Shown here: piece by piece, positions 32,537 through 44,390 of the stretch
Numbering within the stretch: the stretch's first letter is position 1
How the letters are laid out: every line of letters starts with the position of its first letter
Made by a program: the position numbers and the translations under genes
Assembly: GCA_003008705.1 (NCBI GenBank)
Contig: PDUO01000006.1
Span: forward strand, 753,295-817,294
Direction of reading: 5' to 3'
DNA length: 64,000 nucleotides
DNA from: Pezicula radicicola
Lineage: Eukaryota > Ascomycota > Leotiomycetes > Helotiales > Dermateaceae
The notes under the pieces: model-generated
The model's database searches: none
What the model was told of the DNA's origin: nothing
The model's input: the letters and a program-made list of their open reading frames with translations, nothing else

Positions 32537-34004
32537 TTAACGATCGGCTTCCATTCCACTCTCACGAGTAATCTCAATCGACTTACTAACATGAATACCA
32601 CCTTTCCCAAACTCAAGGCTTCCATCCCTCTCAACGTCAAGTTCATTCCTCCCTGTTTTCCCAGATCCAGTCGCCATAGATTGCAGAGCAATACCATCTT
32701 TAAAATGTTCCTGGCTCCCAGTACCCTTCAAAGGCCACCCTTTACCCTCACCTCGAAAGCCCCTCGAGACTCGAGATGCTGCGTTGGCCAGAACAGAAGT
32801 CACAGTACCAGTCCCATTATTATTTGCCGATTTGTTATTCGACAAAGGAAGTCTGTTTGAAGAATATCCCCCAAAAGATGTTTTCTCGCTGAGGGCGCTG
32901 AAGAGAGGACGGAATGTTGAGGCTGCTACGCAGCAGATGCTGATTGCAGGCTCTATCATAGACCAGATTGAGATGTTGGCTGTAGCGAATAGGAAGTCTT
33001 CGGTGAGATTGACTAGCTGGAGATATCTTATTCGGATGGCGACGGTTAACCCACCACTACAAACGATAATCAGTTACTAATACGTATACAAGTATAAACC
33101 ACAGTTCAAGGGCCGGAGATTGTAAACTTACAGCATGCCTAGAGTGAGTAAGATCCCGACAACAACCTTTGCCTTTGGATTCATTTTCAGATTCCATATC
33201 ACAAAGATTGGGAGTATGCCGAGGATCAAATCTGTTACGCAAAGCATAGCGGCATAGGCAATAGTAAGTGTCTCCACTTGTGCCGGGGGCATACAGCTGC
33301 CTGAAATTCCTGAGAACTGTAACCAAAAGTAATCTGTAGGGTTGCTGAAGTTGTTTAGTAAATTAGCAAATGCCTCTCAGCAAATTCGTTAGAGCATAAA
33401 GTGAAGCCGCCCAAGACAAAAAAAAAAGGTTTGCCGAGTATCCTTACCATTGGAATATGAGGAAAAAGAAGTAAAGAAAGGTTATGAGACTCATTATCAT
33501 CATTGTAGCCTTAATGGTCCAGACATGTACTTTCTTCACACAAATATGAAGAAGGAAGAACCCAAAAGATAGGCGTATAAGTATAACTGTAAATGCATAG
33601 ATAATCTCCCCAATAAATAAATACTAGAATGAGTTAACAAAGTGGCTTCTAACATTTCGAATGTAACCCCGTACCTGCATAGCGAGGGGAATGTCTGCGA
33701 GTTTAATATCTGCTAAGTGCTGGCCGTTTCCATGAAATGCTGCGAGAAGAGAGATGGTTGCTAGTACCGTAAATGACAACTGTTTAACTTAGCGCAGTTT
33801 ACCAGAACCTACAATCTCTATTTCGAAGTAGATTTTGGTTAGACATACCTGACTTGTCAAGAAGAACCAGTCTTCGAGAGCCCATTGCTTTAGCATAAAC
33901 CATCTGACGTAAAATCGTACAGAAGAAAATATCCAAGTGATCACGAGCGTTGCAATGCTGTTTGCAAGCAGAGCCGGTCCATGGCCTTCATGAATGTAGG
34001 CCAT
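32537..34004 (-). CDS. SAT4/rhodopsin-domain seven-helix membrane protein
   Basis: Exons 33849-34004, 33675-33779, 33448-33623, 33132-33344 and 32537-33056 give 389 aa. The protein starts MAYIHEGHGPALLAN and has seven hydrophobic segments with family signatures: RFYVRWFMLKQWALEDWFFL after helix 1, FIGEIIYAFTVILIRLSFGFFLL, FQCNPTDYFW and GSCMPP around the extracellular loop, VTDLILGILPIFVIWNLKMNPKAKV, RIRYLQLVNLTEDFLFATANISIWSMIEPAISI and STFRPLF before the tail. The tail (about 110 residues) is Ser/Gly-rich. All four introns were placed by phase agreement and family continuity. It is the second complete SAT4 member in the window but is divergent in sequence from the one at 12650, so not a recent duplicate. 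No CFEM domain. Ligand and role unknown. Confidence 0.87.
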
Positions 34005-37000
34005 CTTTGGACCAATCTGATAGGGCTGTGTTGCTAGGTCGGTAGAGCAACCAGAGTAGGAAATCCTTCACGGGGAAAAGAGCGATCATAACCTATTATA
34101 TGCACCCTCTCGCGACTCAGTGCTCAAAAGAATCCAGGCGCTCTCAGCTTACTGCTATTAAGTGGCACCGGAGTGATGAGTTAAAGTGCGTGCATCTACG
34201 GAGTATGATACATAAAACCCAAGACCTAGAATGTTTGATACCAGGGTTACGGCATTTATTTGGTGCCTCTGCCGCGATTCCTGTCTTAAAATGTGGAACT
34301 GAATAACTGAAGCTGTACTTCCTACACCCGGCATTCCTTCTAGAACCCCCGACCTAGGACCAGGCCTAAAGTTTCACAAGGATAAAATCAATAAGACCCG
34401 CACACCAGATCCGGAAATGCCTAAAATGCAGTCACTAGACCAACTGTCTCCGCCTCTATACCTGAATTTTTGCATTACGTTTCAAGCTTTCTATATCAGA
34501 TCCGATCTCCGATGCCACGGTATCTAAACCTAGTTAGACCTTAACGATGCTATCACTAACCCAGCGATTAACCTCCGAAAGTTTCTTTATCGATAGGAGT
34601 AAATATCCACAAAGTGGCTCAAATAGTGGAGAGCCACGAGGTCGCTTCTCTCTCGGGCCGTCATCGGTGCCTCCTTTCTCGGTTTATGAAATTCGAAAGC
34701 CGGTTGAATACCTTTTAGCGAAGCACTTAAGTACAGCCTTATGCTTACGAGGCGTATTCTGCAGGCCCCATAGCAGCGGACCTGCAAGTTCTTCGCAGCT
34801 GTGATAATGCAGTCGACACAGGAATGTCAACGTTCTATAACATTAGGAAAGCTTCCGATAATCTTCCATACTAAGGGCAGTTGACTCGTGGATTCTAATG
34901 TTGAAGACATGGGTATTTCGAGTTTCCCCGGAAGGTGGTTGTACGCCTCAGTAACACCACAGTGAGAATTCTCGGCTCACTTTAACTAATAGAGCTGTTT
35001 TTCGTCAAGAGTTTATGAGGGTAAGAGGACGTAGTACTGATACTCCGAACTCCGAACGGCATCGAAGGTTTCATAGTGCGCCACCCCTCCCAAAGTACAG
35101 AATTAGCCGACGACAATATGTACAGGAAAGTCCCGCTGTCGGCCAGCAATCATTTAAGCGACCCGCAGTCATGTCACGGACTCACTGACACATACGGATC
35201 CTTAATCTAAGGTACACTTCCACGTTTATGTCTATCACTCACGTGGAATTAATGCGCAGCCATGATCAGCGTTTGGAACGTGGCGATGTTGCGCAGATAC
35301 GATTTTGAGGAGAAGGAAGCTGAGTGAAGTTGGGATTGAGCGACGCAAAATACCCTGCTTGGTATGAAATAAGTTCCGAGACTAATCATCGGTCTAAAGC
35401 TTAAATGGTAAATTGGCATCCTTGGTACAGATTAGACTCTTTATTGATTCTACAATAGGCGATCACTATTGTCAGACCACTCGCCTGATCTCCCTAATTT
35501 ATTGCTCGTTTCTCATCACTCATTTCGTTCCATCTAAGATTACATTTACGGTGAAACTTTCTCCGATTACGTCCGTTTTTAACCTACTGCGAGTTATGAT
35601 AATGAGCCATAATATGTTATAGAGCCTCAATAAGACGGGTACTCGTGATGACAAAGGATATTTTGCTTGGGTACGCGAATTTTCTCGAGGCTGCTAAGCT
35701 GGATAGTTGAAGATCGAGGAATGCTCGGGTAGCTATGCGCTTTTCTAAATGAAGAGATGGTTGTAATTGTGATGAATAAGAATACCACAACTGAGGTAAT
35801 GTCTCTACTTGAACCAAACAGCGGCTCGTGATACTTTGATAGCTAAGTTTTCTACCTTAGATAACTTTGTATTCTCTATGTTATACACCCCCTTATTGCA
35901 AGTGGTTTTAATGACATGACCGCTAACGGTTCTTGTTGACTTGCTGTGTTAAACGCAGTTCCTGAGGTAGTTTTTAACTTGAATTTACTAACCCTATTTT
36001 AAAGACAAAGATTCGTAATTATAAATGCTAGCTCCTGTCCTCCTTAATCCTTAATATTTCCAAATACTAGAACAGAGAATACCAGAAATTGTCTTGACAA
36101 AAGCAGAGTTTATTATAGTTATTATAGCTATATACGTTGTTCTTCTTTATAAAGATCTATTTTGAATTTTACTAAAATGCCATCTATTCATTTCATAGCA
36201 GAAATTCTTGCTATACCTATAATAAGGAATAGGATGTTATAGTACTTCCATACTAACTACCCCTCTCTTCGGGGCAGAAATAAGTGGCCGATTTGAGACA
36301 TAGGCCACACTACTACATCTACATCTAATACTTTGTTATTTTGCCCTCCTGCCCTCCTAAAATAATATACGCTTTTTGTATGGCTATTTTATTATTAAAA
36401 ATCTATGTAAATAATATATATATAGTATAAATTGCTTTATAAGATACCTTATTCTTTTGAATCGTTATCTATTAAGATATAAGAAATAGATTCGAATAAC
36501 TCACTTGATTTGAGTCACTTACTTAATTTGAGCAATTTACTTTATATATAGCTCCAATCAAAATGATATCTTATAAAGCAATTTGTACGGTAATGTAATT
36601 TTTTAGTGTGTGGTCTGTTAATTTCGGCCACCTTTTTCTGCCCTGAAGAGCCCTCCCATTTTCTTCGCTAGAATCACCTGACGTAAGCGAACCTTTAGGG
36701 GTTCGACGCAACCTTTTACTATTGTAAGAGGTCTCTACTTTAATCTTTAAGATCATTAAGGAGATAAGATGAAATAGAAATAGAAAATATGGTGATAGTA
36801 GTGGGAATGCGAGAGAAAGACTGTTACTGATATTGTACTATCTTTATAGCTAGCTAGCAAGTAGAAAGTATATACTCTTGCTAATATTCGTTATTGCGCA
36901 GATTGTAGAATTTAATGGCAACTTAGAAGCTTTCCTTAAGGATACTATATGTCATTCCCTTTCTCTTGTTAAGGGGACTTAATAAATGGTAGTAGACACA

Positions 37001-37311
37001 TGCGGATTAAACTTCAAGCTTTCGATACAAATGTGTTTATTTAAGTTTGTATCAAAGCAAGATGTGAATAATTACATAGAAAGCATTCCCCAGCATCTCA
37101 TAGCTGACATAAAAGAGCATTGCTTTATTTACATGAACTATCCCCCCATAAATACATTCCTACCTCCACCCCCAACCCCACTTCAAAAAAAGAAAATCCC
37201 TAACGTAATATCGCGCCAACATCCCAATAAGCATTTATTCCTAAATATTCCATTTAATACCTCATTCCACTCCTTCCAAAGGTGTTCGCCTTCAACGAAC
37301 TGTTGATGTTA
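34005..37311. other. Gene-empty interval, AT-rich in its second half
   Basis: No supported gene over 3.3 kb. Roughly 34000-35400 has ordinary composition and may hold the SAT4 promoter. From about 35800 to 37300 it is AT-rich with scattered stops. It contains the MITE-like inverted-repeat element at 36429-36584. Frame 36986-37306 (106 aa) opens beside the next gene's end but has no features. Confidence 0.45.
36429..36584. mobile_element. MITE-like element with 18-bp perfect terminal inverted repeats
   Basis: AAATTGCTTTATAAGATA at 36429-36446 is exactly inverted at 36567-36584. The 120-bp interior has repeated ACTCACTT-GATTTGAG and ACTTACTT-AATTTGAG units and no coding capacity. Similar interior plus right-end sequence occurs near 58459-58520. 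Size, inverted ends and a non-coding interior fit a miniature inverted-repeat element; a target-site duplication was not resolved. Confidence 0.55.
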
Positions 37312-38385
37312 TTAATAGGCTGCGAAGCCCTTCTGTCCGTAGTTCGATATCCAAGAAGTCCCATCGCTTATGTATGATTGCGGGGGGGTGTATTGTCCAA
37401 AGTTGCTCTCTATTTGTAGCTGTTGGGCGTATGCTGGATTAATAACTGGAGTATATGGAGTATCCTCTATCCAAGATCCAGAGGATGGGGCACCAGACTT
37501 TTGAGGGTATGCAGACTCAGTTGAGGATGCGTAGATCCATGAGTTTCTTGAATGTTGGTAAGTGAGTCCAGGAGGTGGGAACCGGGAAGCCAACCCAGGT
37601 GGATAGCCGGCTCTTGGTGGGTAAGAGCCTGCATTAAGCGGCTCCTTGGGACCGTAAGTTGCTTGAATACAATTTCGATTGCCGCAAATACAACTCTTTT
37701 CCTCGGTAGGTCTTGGAAAATTGGCGGGTTGGTTGGCAGCGAGAGTTGCGAGTTGTTGATATTGAGGGCCAATTAGAAGAGGCTGTCCGAAACCCAAAAT
37801 TGTTTGGCCGGGTTGATTGGTATTGGTGACAGAAGCTGTTGAAGTGCAATTTGGATTACCACAAAAGCAAATATTTTGCTTGGTGGGTTGCGGATAATTG
37901 GCTGGTTGGATCGTATTGGTGGTATTGAGAGCAGCACGTTGTTGTTGATTTGAAGTCCCGGTTGCTTGTGGTTGATTTCGGGCAGCTTGTGAATCCTTGA
38001 TTAGAGCGAAGGATTTGCTGAGGCTGTTTGCTGTCTGAATGCCGCAACCCTCCCATTTTGGAAATTCGACGATTGGGAGTTTATTGTAGTCAATCTCCCA
38101 TTGGGGATTTTTCATTGCTTTGAGTTCATTTTCAGATAGCCACTCTACGTATTTATGATTGACAGTGGTGTCAGCGTTGTCTATATCCCAGACGTAAGTT
38201 CCAAGGAATTTTTCGGCCGAGCCTTGGAGTTTTCCCTTTCTCTTTGGCTTTGGCTGTACGATAGGAACCACCGGGCTGTTCTTTTTTGTTTCGAGTATTA
38301 GCTCTGTTTCCTTTGACGAGGTTATATGGCTGTAGCTTACAACTAAGTAATTGATATTCATCTTTGAAGACATTTCTGAAGACAT
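37312..38385 (-). CDS. Orphan protein with two CxCGNxNC cysteine repeats
   Basis: A single exon of 357 aa, not recognised as any known family. The N-terminal 110 residues are mixed and could fold (KFLGTYVWDIDNADTTVNHKYVEWLSENELKAMKNP). The rest is Gln/Asn/Pro/Tyr-rich and disordered, with a duplicated module: QPANYPQPTKQNICFCGNPNC and, about 60 residues later, QPANFPRPTEEKSCICGNRNC. The CxCGNxNC spacing suggests a small metal-binding knuckle. The start carries a nearly duplicated MSSEMSSKM from a 15-bp direct repeat in the DNA. It sits alone between two AT-rich blocks, a setting typical of lineage-specific or effector-like genes, though no signal peptide is present. A 1-kb open frame in such surroundings argues for selection. 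Confidence 0.65.
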   Translation of the reverse strand: MSSEMSSKMNINYLVVSYSHITSSKETELILETKKNSPVVPIVQPKPKRKGKLQGSAEKFLGTYVWDIDNADTTVNHKYVEWLSENELKAMKNPQWEIDYNKLPIVEFPKWEGCGIQTANSLSKSFALIKDSQAARNQPQATGTSNQQQRAALNTTNTIQPANYPQPTKQNICFCGNPNCTSTASVTNTNQPGQTILGFGQPLLIGPQYQQLATLAANQPANFPRPTEEKSCICGNRNCIQATYGPKEPLNAGSYPPRAGYPPGLASRFPPPGLTYQHSRNSWIYASSTESAYPQKSGAPSSGSWIEDTPYTPVINPAYAQQLQIESNFGQYTPPQSYISDGTSWISNYGQKGFAAY

Positions 38386-40138
38386 TTCTGAAGATAGTTT
38401 GAGCTTCGTTGATGGGTTGATGATGGATCAAGTATTCTGTATATGATGGTTAACGGTTGAAGCTTGAGGGTATTGGATTGAAAGACTTAAATAGATAGAA
38501 AGCTATGAGTCTATTTCACAATACACTAAGATAGTGACTTACTTAGTCTACGTACCAGTTGCAACTAGCATCCCCACGTGATAAAACTACAATTATAGAC
38601 AAGTGCCAGCCTAGACTAGAGGACACTTAATGTATAATAGATTAATTAATAAATGCTAGTTCTATTACTACATGGCACTACTTTTTATATTATGAAGAGT
38701 AATACTACAAAGACTATACTAATTTGGCATTACTATAACACCTAACTAAGCAAGAATCAACAGGGTAATGGTTTTCAAAAGCTTCGTTCAAAGCCTTAAA
38801 AGATTTTTCAGTGACTTCAAAATCACGCTGGCTATAGCTAACTTACTAAGGATTCTTGTGCCAAGACCGAGGTCGTAGTACTCAGAGCAAAGCTCCTAGA
38901 GGACAAAAATGTATTCTAGTCAAAATGAGTCAGTGCTAGGGTAATTCGGCTTTAGTACAGTACATTAAATATTTTCAACTTCCGTTAGCTAGTACAGGAA
39001 ACGAACCTTTGAAAAGCACTCGAATTGAAAAGATCATAACCCCTAGAGGAAATAAAGTATAAATAATTCCTAAAATAAAACTAAGGATATTTTAATTTTA
39101 TTTAAGCACCTTAATTTGATACGTTATATTTGTATCCATTGACAGCACAATTACTACTAGTAATATCAACATTGAGTAATTCTTTCCTTTTCCTTTTCCT
39201 TTCCCTTAGATAACTTTATTCTTTCTTTAGAGTGTTACTACAGGTGTGTTTGATTTCAGGAGATCAAATACCACATTGAAGGCACTTATTATTTAGAAGA
39301 GAAATTTAAGATCAATCTACTATTCTCACAAATAGAGATAAGCGTTTGGTACATTAGTAGTATAATGTGGTTTTATCAATAGGCATATAGTTTCTTTGTA
39401 TGCTTTCGTTAGAGCTCTCCAAATTCTAGAATGTTGTCGCTTCTTCCTCCGTGAATCTGCTTTCTTTGTATAGTTGACTTCCTTTAGGGGTCGGGGATTT
39501 AGGGTCGAGCTGACTATTGAGAAGGTGAATATGTAATATTAAGGCTTAGGAAGATAGATTGCTTAACAGGAAGGCACACATCATCACCTAAGACATACAT
39601 TCCTCTATAGTACTAGCTAAGACCCCCTTAAATTCCAAGCAAATGTATCCCGTATTCGCTTCACAATTTAATACCCCTGAATTCCTCTCTTTATCTTAAA
39701 CATTGCTGCTTTTATGCTTGCTTGACAAGAAAGCGGACTAAGGGAAAGTCGAGCTGCGGAAGTTGAAGGTGGAAATTTCATAACTATTTCAAGATATGGA
39801 AAGCAGGCATAAATTCCTCAATCCAAGCTGAGTTCCCCTTATGATCTGCAGAGATTAGCAGCACCTAAAACAAATTCCAAAGTTTTCGCTCTCCGAAGTA
39901 GCCACCATAATAGATTATGTCGTCACTGGGACCATTCTGTTCGTCCTCAAAAGAGAAGTCTTATTGTCATTTCTGTATCTTATGTATCTTTGATCATGAT
40001 TGTATGATCGCTTGCCCATTCGTGATAGATATCGACCATGAAGCTCACCGAAAACAAGCATGAAAGAGGTCAGTCCTTAACGCAGTCCCCCGATCCATAA
40101 CACCAATATTCGCCGCCAATATGCAATTCCAGGGTATC
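38386..40138. other. AT-rich intergenic block
   Basis: Upstream of the Cys-repeat gene and downstream of the nuclease gene. AT-rich with stops in all frames from about 38500 to 39700; no gene, array or clear repeat border was seen. Confidence 0.4.
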
Positions 40139-42243
40139 TCAAAAGTCATCCTCGCAGATCAAGCTCAATCGACACACGCCTCCCTCAATACTGTTAACAC
40201 GCAGAATGTTGATGAAAGCATCCCAGAATTTGTTCTCCATGGTAGGAAGCCATTGTTGGACGACTCCCGTTCCAGCACCATAGCCGTTACTGGCAGTTCC
40301 ATTGAGCTCTGAACCAGGCGCTGGGTTAAGTTGAATCGCATGCCACATTGGAGGAAGTTTGTCGACCATTGATGCCTTTCCATTGGTATCAGGTGGGTTC
40401 TTGGGCAGTGCAACGCCGCCGCCAGGAAGACTGCCTGGCAGATTATCTTCTTCAAACCACTCTTCGGACCAATCGGAGACATCTGATGCAGCATCATCAG
40501 TGGTCAAGTCTTCACCGCCAGACGTGGAGTTTTCAATGGCAGAGGTAGGTTGGAAGGTAGGAGAAGGTTCTGGGGGTGGAGTAGTATTTCTACCTTCAGA
40601 ATAGAGCTTGGCAGAGATCTTGATAAACAAATCGGCGGTCATCCAACCTAGAGAAACTGTCAGTATTGTAACAAAGAATGGGGCAATGTGCATACTGTCG
40701 AATCCTGCTTCATGATCTTTGCCGTATGATGCGCCATAAGCCATGTGCTGCTCCTCCAGAACAACGAATGGCATATGGACGTTCTTGTATGGGTCCCAAA
40801 GTTGCTTGAGACCTTCTCTTGGATTCATGTCATCTGCCTTGTAAGTTGCGAGATACTTGGTATCAATGACGATAGGGAATAGGGCGTGAATGCGTTTCTG
40901 GAAGTCTCTGGAATGACGAGGAAGGGGGCCAACAAAGGTCTTATATAAGAATATGAGATCGGTGAACATGTTGTGTCCAACCAGAACTGCCTTCTTCACC
41001 TTCAATGCCATCGCCACCTTTCTAAGGTCATCCTCTATTTCATTCTTCATGTCGGTTTTGCTCTTGCTGTCTGGCCCGTAGCAGAACCACCAAGGGTCAA
41101 TTCCGCTTAAGTCGCCACCACACAAGGCTTCAAAGATCCATCGTAAACCTGCGAAGTATTCAGTAGTGAAATGTTCTCGCTCCAAGGAGTACTTACCGGT
41201 CTGCTTGGCAATCATTCCATCGAAATCAAGTAGCTTCTTGCGTTGAAACTGTGTTGCGTTAGCTTGATTAATTCACTTTTTACGATGGGAGGATCGGGGG
41301 AGATGGGATTGCAAGGCGTGTAGTAGTTAAATAATAGAGTTGAAATATCTAGAGTGAATACGGCACATCCGCAGAAAAGCAAGAGCAAAGCTCGCCCTTG
41401 AAAAAATGGATTGATTTGTTGGAATGAATATCAGACTTACTTCAGCCTCCTTCTGGTGGTCGATCTTTTCGATTTGCATGAAGGACTTCTCATTTCGAGC
41501 AAAGGTCCTATAATCAGGGAATTCGTTTGTAACAAGTTGGTGGATCAAGCGACGTTGATAGCCATTCAAAGGGCCTTCACTGCTACCAATGTTGACAAAG
41601 TCTTGTCTAGACTTAGATTTGTCGTTGATCCAGTCTTTGATAGTCTTGCGGGCCTTGCGGACGAATTCGAGGGTTTCGTGTTCATTGGGGGAGATGAGAA
41701 TATCCTCGCGTTCTTGTGGACCAAGTCTCTTGGCAATTCGCGCTCTTGATTGCACTTCCTCTTCTCTCGATAGGTACGGGACACCCTTTTCGAAGACGGC
41801 GCCAAAGTTAAAGCCATTCTTAACCAGAAAGTCGCAAGCGGAACTTGAGAAGGTGAACTTGCGTTCAACATCTAGTCTGTCTCCATGGAGAAACAAAGGG
41901 CTCAAGTTGAAGTTGTATGGTCTCGCAACATACATTCCTGCAGGCATGTTAATAGTAGATTCACTATGCAGGACTCTTCCAGCGTACCTCGCTCGTGGTC
42001 TTCCTCGACGATAGTAATACCAACTTGCAGGACTTGATACATATCTGCAGCTTCCTTGGTCTCTAGATATTGCTCTTGGAGAGAAGGCTTGTTTGTGCTT
42101 CGAAGAGGCTTAGTCTTTCCGAATTTGTATTGACCAGCCATAATGCCGCTCATCTCAAGATCGAAGGTGACGAACTTAGCATTTGCAATTTGCTTCAAGA
42201 TCGTGAGCAATTGCTGAGGGTATTTCGCCTTGTCGACCTCCAT
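40139..42243 (-). CDS. CAF1/PARN-family 3'-5' exoribonuclease (Triman-like)
   Basis: Exons 41988-42243, 41441-41937, 40696-41248 and 40139-40647 give 604 aa. The DEDD nuclease signatures are in order: FVTFDLEMSGI (Asp and Glu of Exo I) at about residue 25, AVLVGHNMFTDLIFLY (Exo II Asp) in the third exon, and HEAGFDSWMTADLF (Exo III His and Asp) across the last intron. FKFG/KPLRSTNKPS and the LYLYPHG-like YNFNLSPLF region match the PARN-like subset of the CAF1 family (Pfam CAF1). In fission yeast the comparable protein Triman trims Argonaute-bound small RNAs; human PARN removes poly(A). Which role applies is inference. The last intron (48 nt) lacks a stop and divides the Exo III motif. A disordered acidic/Pro-rich tail follows. 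The divergent promoter is shared with the Pex26-like gene. Confidence 0.88.
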
Positions 42244-42976
42244 ATTGAAATGCAATGAAGTGAAGGCAAGTGGTTGTGGTTGAATTGGCTTCGGGCGAAG
42301 CTGCGTGGTTGTGGTTGGAGTTGTAAGAAAGAAGGAAAGAAGATGTGAACTGGTAGGTAGCCTCCGCTGTTGAATATCGACGCACCACCACCACCGCACT
42401 AGCACTCCAAACGAATGTCAAAGATAACTTTCACCCACCATTAGACCTGGATCAATGGGAAAAGGTACCGAATAGCACAATAGGCGGACCGCAACTGCAA
42501 GACAATATCAAGCGCGATGCATACTTGCAAGTTTCTCAACTGAACCATCCAAAAGAGAAAGAGTTGAAAGAAGAACCCACCCAATTTGAGGCAACACGTT
42601 CAGACACAGCCTTCTCAAAGTTTGTATCTCATGTTTTCCTGCTTGTAGTTTTGTGTTTTGTGTTTTGTGGAGAGTAAGGTAGGTAGACCTGAAGTGAAGC
42701 TTGCCTTGCTGTCACGTGTAGCTTGTTCTCTCACCCGCCTAGTCCGCATTAGGCTAACCCACGCCCGTTTACTTTGGCCGAAATTCCAGATGAACCTCGG
42801 CCCATCAGATGCTTCACCAGACACGCAGCTGAGAGGTGTCTGTTGATAATTCGCTATGATCCAACTTGTACAGCTACTTACATTCTTGAGCCTCTCATCC
42901 GCTCACGTAAACATCAACATCACCGCCACGTAGAGGAGAGTCTTCACGACGCCGTGTCTCTCAGATCAACGCCAAT
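42244..42976. other. Divergent promoter, nuclease gene and Pex26-like gene
   Basis: A 733-bp shared upstream region with GT/CA-rich leader sequence next to the nuclease start and C/A-rich sequence before 42977. No gene was seen. Confidence 0.5.
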
Positions 42977-44390
42977 ATGGCTTCGAATGGCTCCATTGCG
43001 ACAACTCTCACACCGACTAGGGAAACACTCTCTTCATCACAACTCCTCTCCTCATCCGTTTCCTCCCTGTCCAATTCCTCTCGTGGTACCTCGTCACAAA
43101 TAACAAAAACATATCGCCAATCCTCTACTCTCTTCTTAACGCGTCGTCTGCCCGAATCTCTCTCGACAATCCTCCCAGTCATCACTCCGTCGCCGGAAGC
43201 TCCACAAGAGCCGGCACCGGTCGCCAAAGCCTCCCGGACACAGCGCATAAAAGTTTGGAGTTTGTATTTGACAATCCTGAATGCAGTAGTCGAGTTGGAT
43301 CCAGACGAGGGGAAACAGGCCTTTGGAAGCCAGGAATGGAGAGCACTGTGTACCAAGGTACGCGATGGGGAAGTTTGGGAGGAGGTCGTGAGAAATGGTT
43401 ATGGAGGGGTAGAGGGAGATGTTGATTCTGATGTTGTAATAAACCTGTTTGTAACACCTCCCAGCAATACAAACCTTCTGCTCACTAACAAATCTCAGCG
43501 CAACTCTACTACTTGCCCATGCCCGTACCCAAATCCTCAACCAACAACGTCTAGAAGCTTATCTTGCCGCCTCCACAACGCCAAATCTTGACATTGCCGA
43601 CCGTTTACAGAATACCAACGACCCTAGACGCCGTGCTATGAGTCCTAGCAAATCGCATGGCACTGACACTCCCCGAGATCTAAATGCTCGAGTGAAGATC
43701 CTGGAACTCTATACTCTACACGTTCTCCTCAGAAACAACGAGTGGGACTATGCCCGAGAGTTTATCAGCATCAGTTCAGTGCTCGACGAGGAACGTCGAG
43801 ACGCATTCCTCCAGGCCCTACAATCGCTTCGGGACGAGCAGAACGAAGCCGAGAACCGTGAACGGGAAGAGAGACGGTATCAGGAAGAGCAGCTGCAGAA
43901 GGATATTGAAGACGCAAGGAAGAGACGAGCAGAAAACGAGGAGAGAGAACGGAGGAAAAGGGAAGAGGACACAGAGAAAACCCCAAAGGTGAAGAGAGCA
44001 AGTAGTGAGACGGATTATGGAATTGAGCCTGTAAATCCAAGTAGTAGTGGGTCCAACAAAGCTCGCTCAGCGAAAGGCAGCTCTTCCAAAGGCTCAACCG
44101 GCAGGCCAGCAACATCATCATCACCTACAGCACGACCTTCAGTCCCTCGACAAACACAACCACCTACACTCATCGCTCGTGCAGGCACCATCATTGCCAA
44201 TCTCCAAAAAATCCTTGAGAGCATGGCAGATTCCTTTAAAACAAACCCGATGATGCTGCTACGGTTCCTAGCATTCATAGTAGGCCTGTTGGTTGTGCTG
44301 AGCCGAAGGGATGTAAAGGAGGTGATCAGGAAGATGTGGGCAAAAGTTAAAGCTACGGCTGGGATGGGAGTTAAAGTTAGCTATATCTAA
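42977..44390 (+). CDS. Tail-anchored protein resembling filamentous-fungal peroxin Pex26
   Basis: Exons 42977-43446 and 43499-44390 give 453 aa. The N-terminal half is helical ([74 protein letters not shown]). A highly charged coiled coil follows at about residues 245-305 (Glu/Arg-rich), then a Ser/Pro/Lys linker and one membrane segment at about residues 414-432 ([15 protein letters not shown]) with a short basic tail. A single C-terminal membrane anchor after a helical domain is the layout of Pex15/Pex26, which docks the Pex1-Pex6 ATPase on peroxisomes. The repeat-like helical region fits the fungal Pex26 group, but recognition is by overall form and memory of the family, so the name is tentative. 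Confidence 0.6.
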
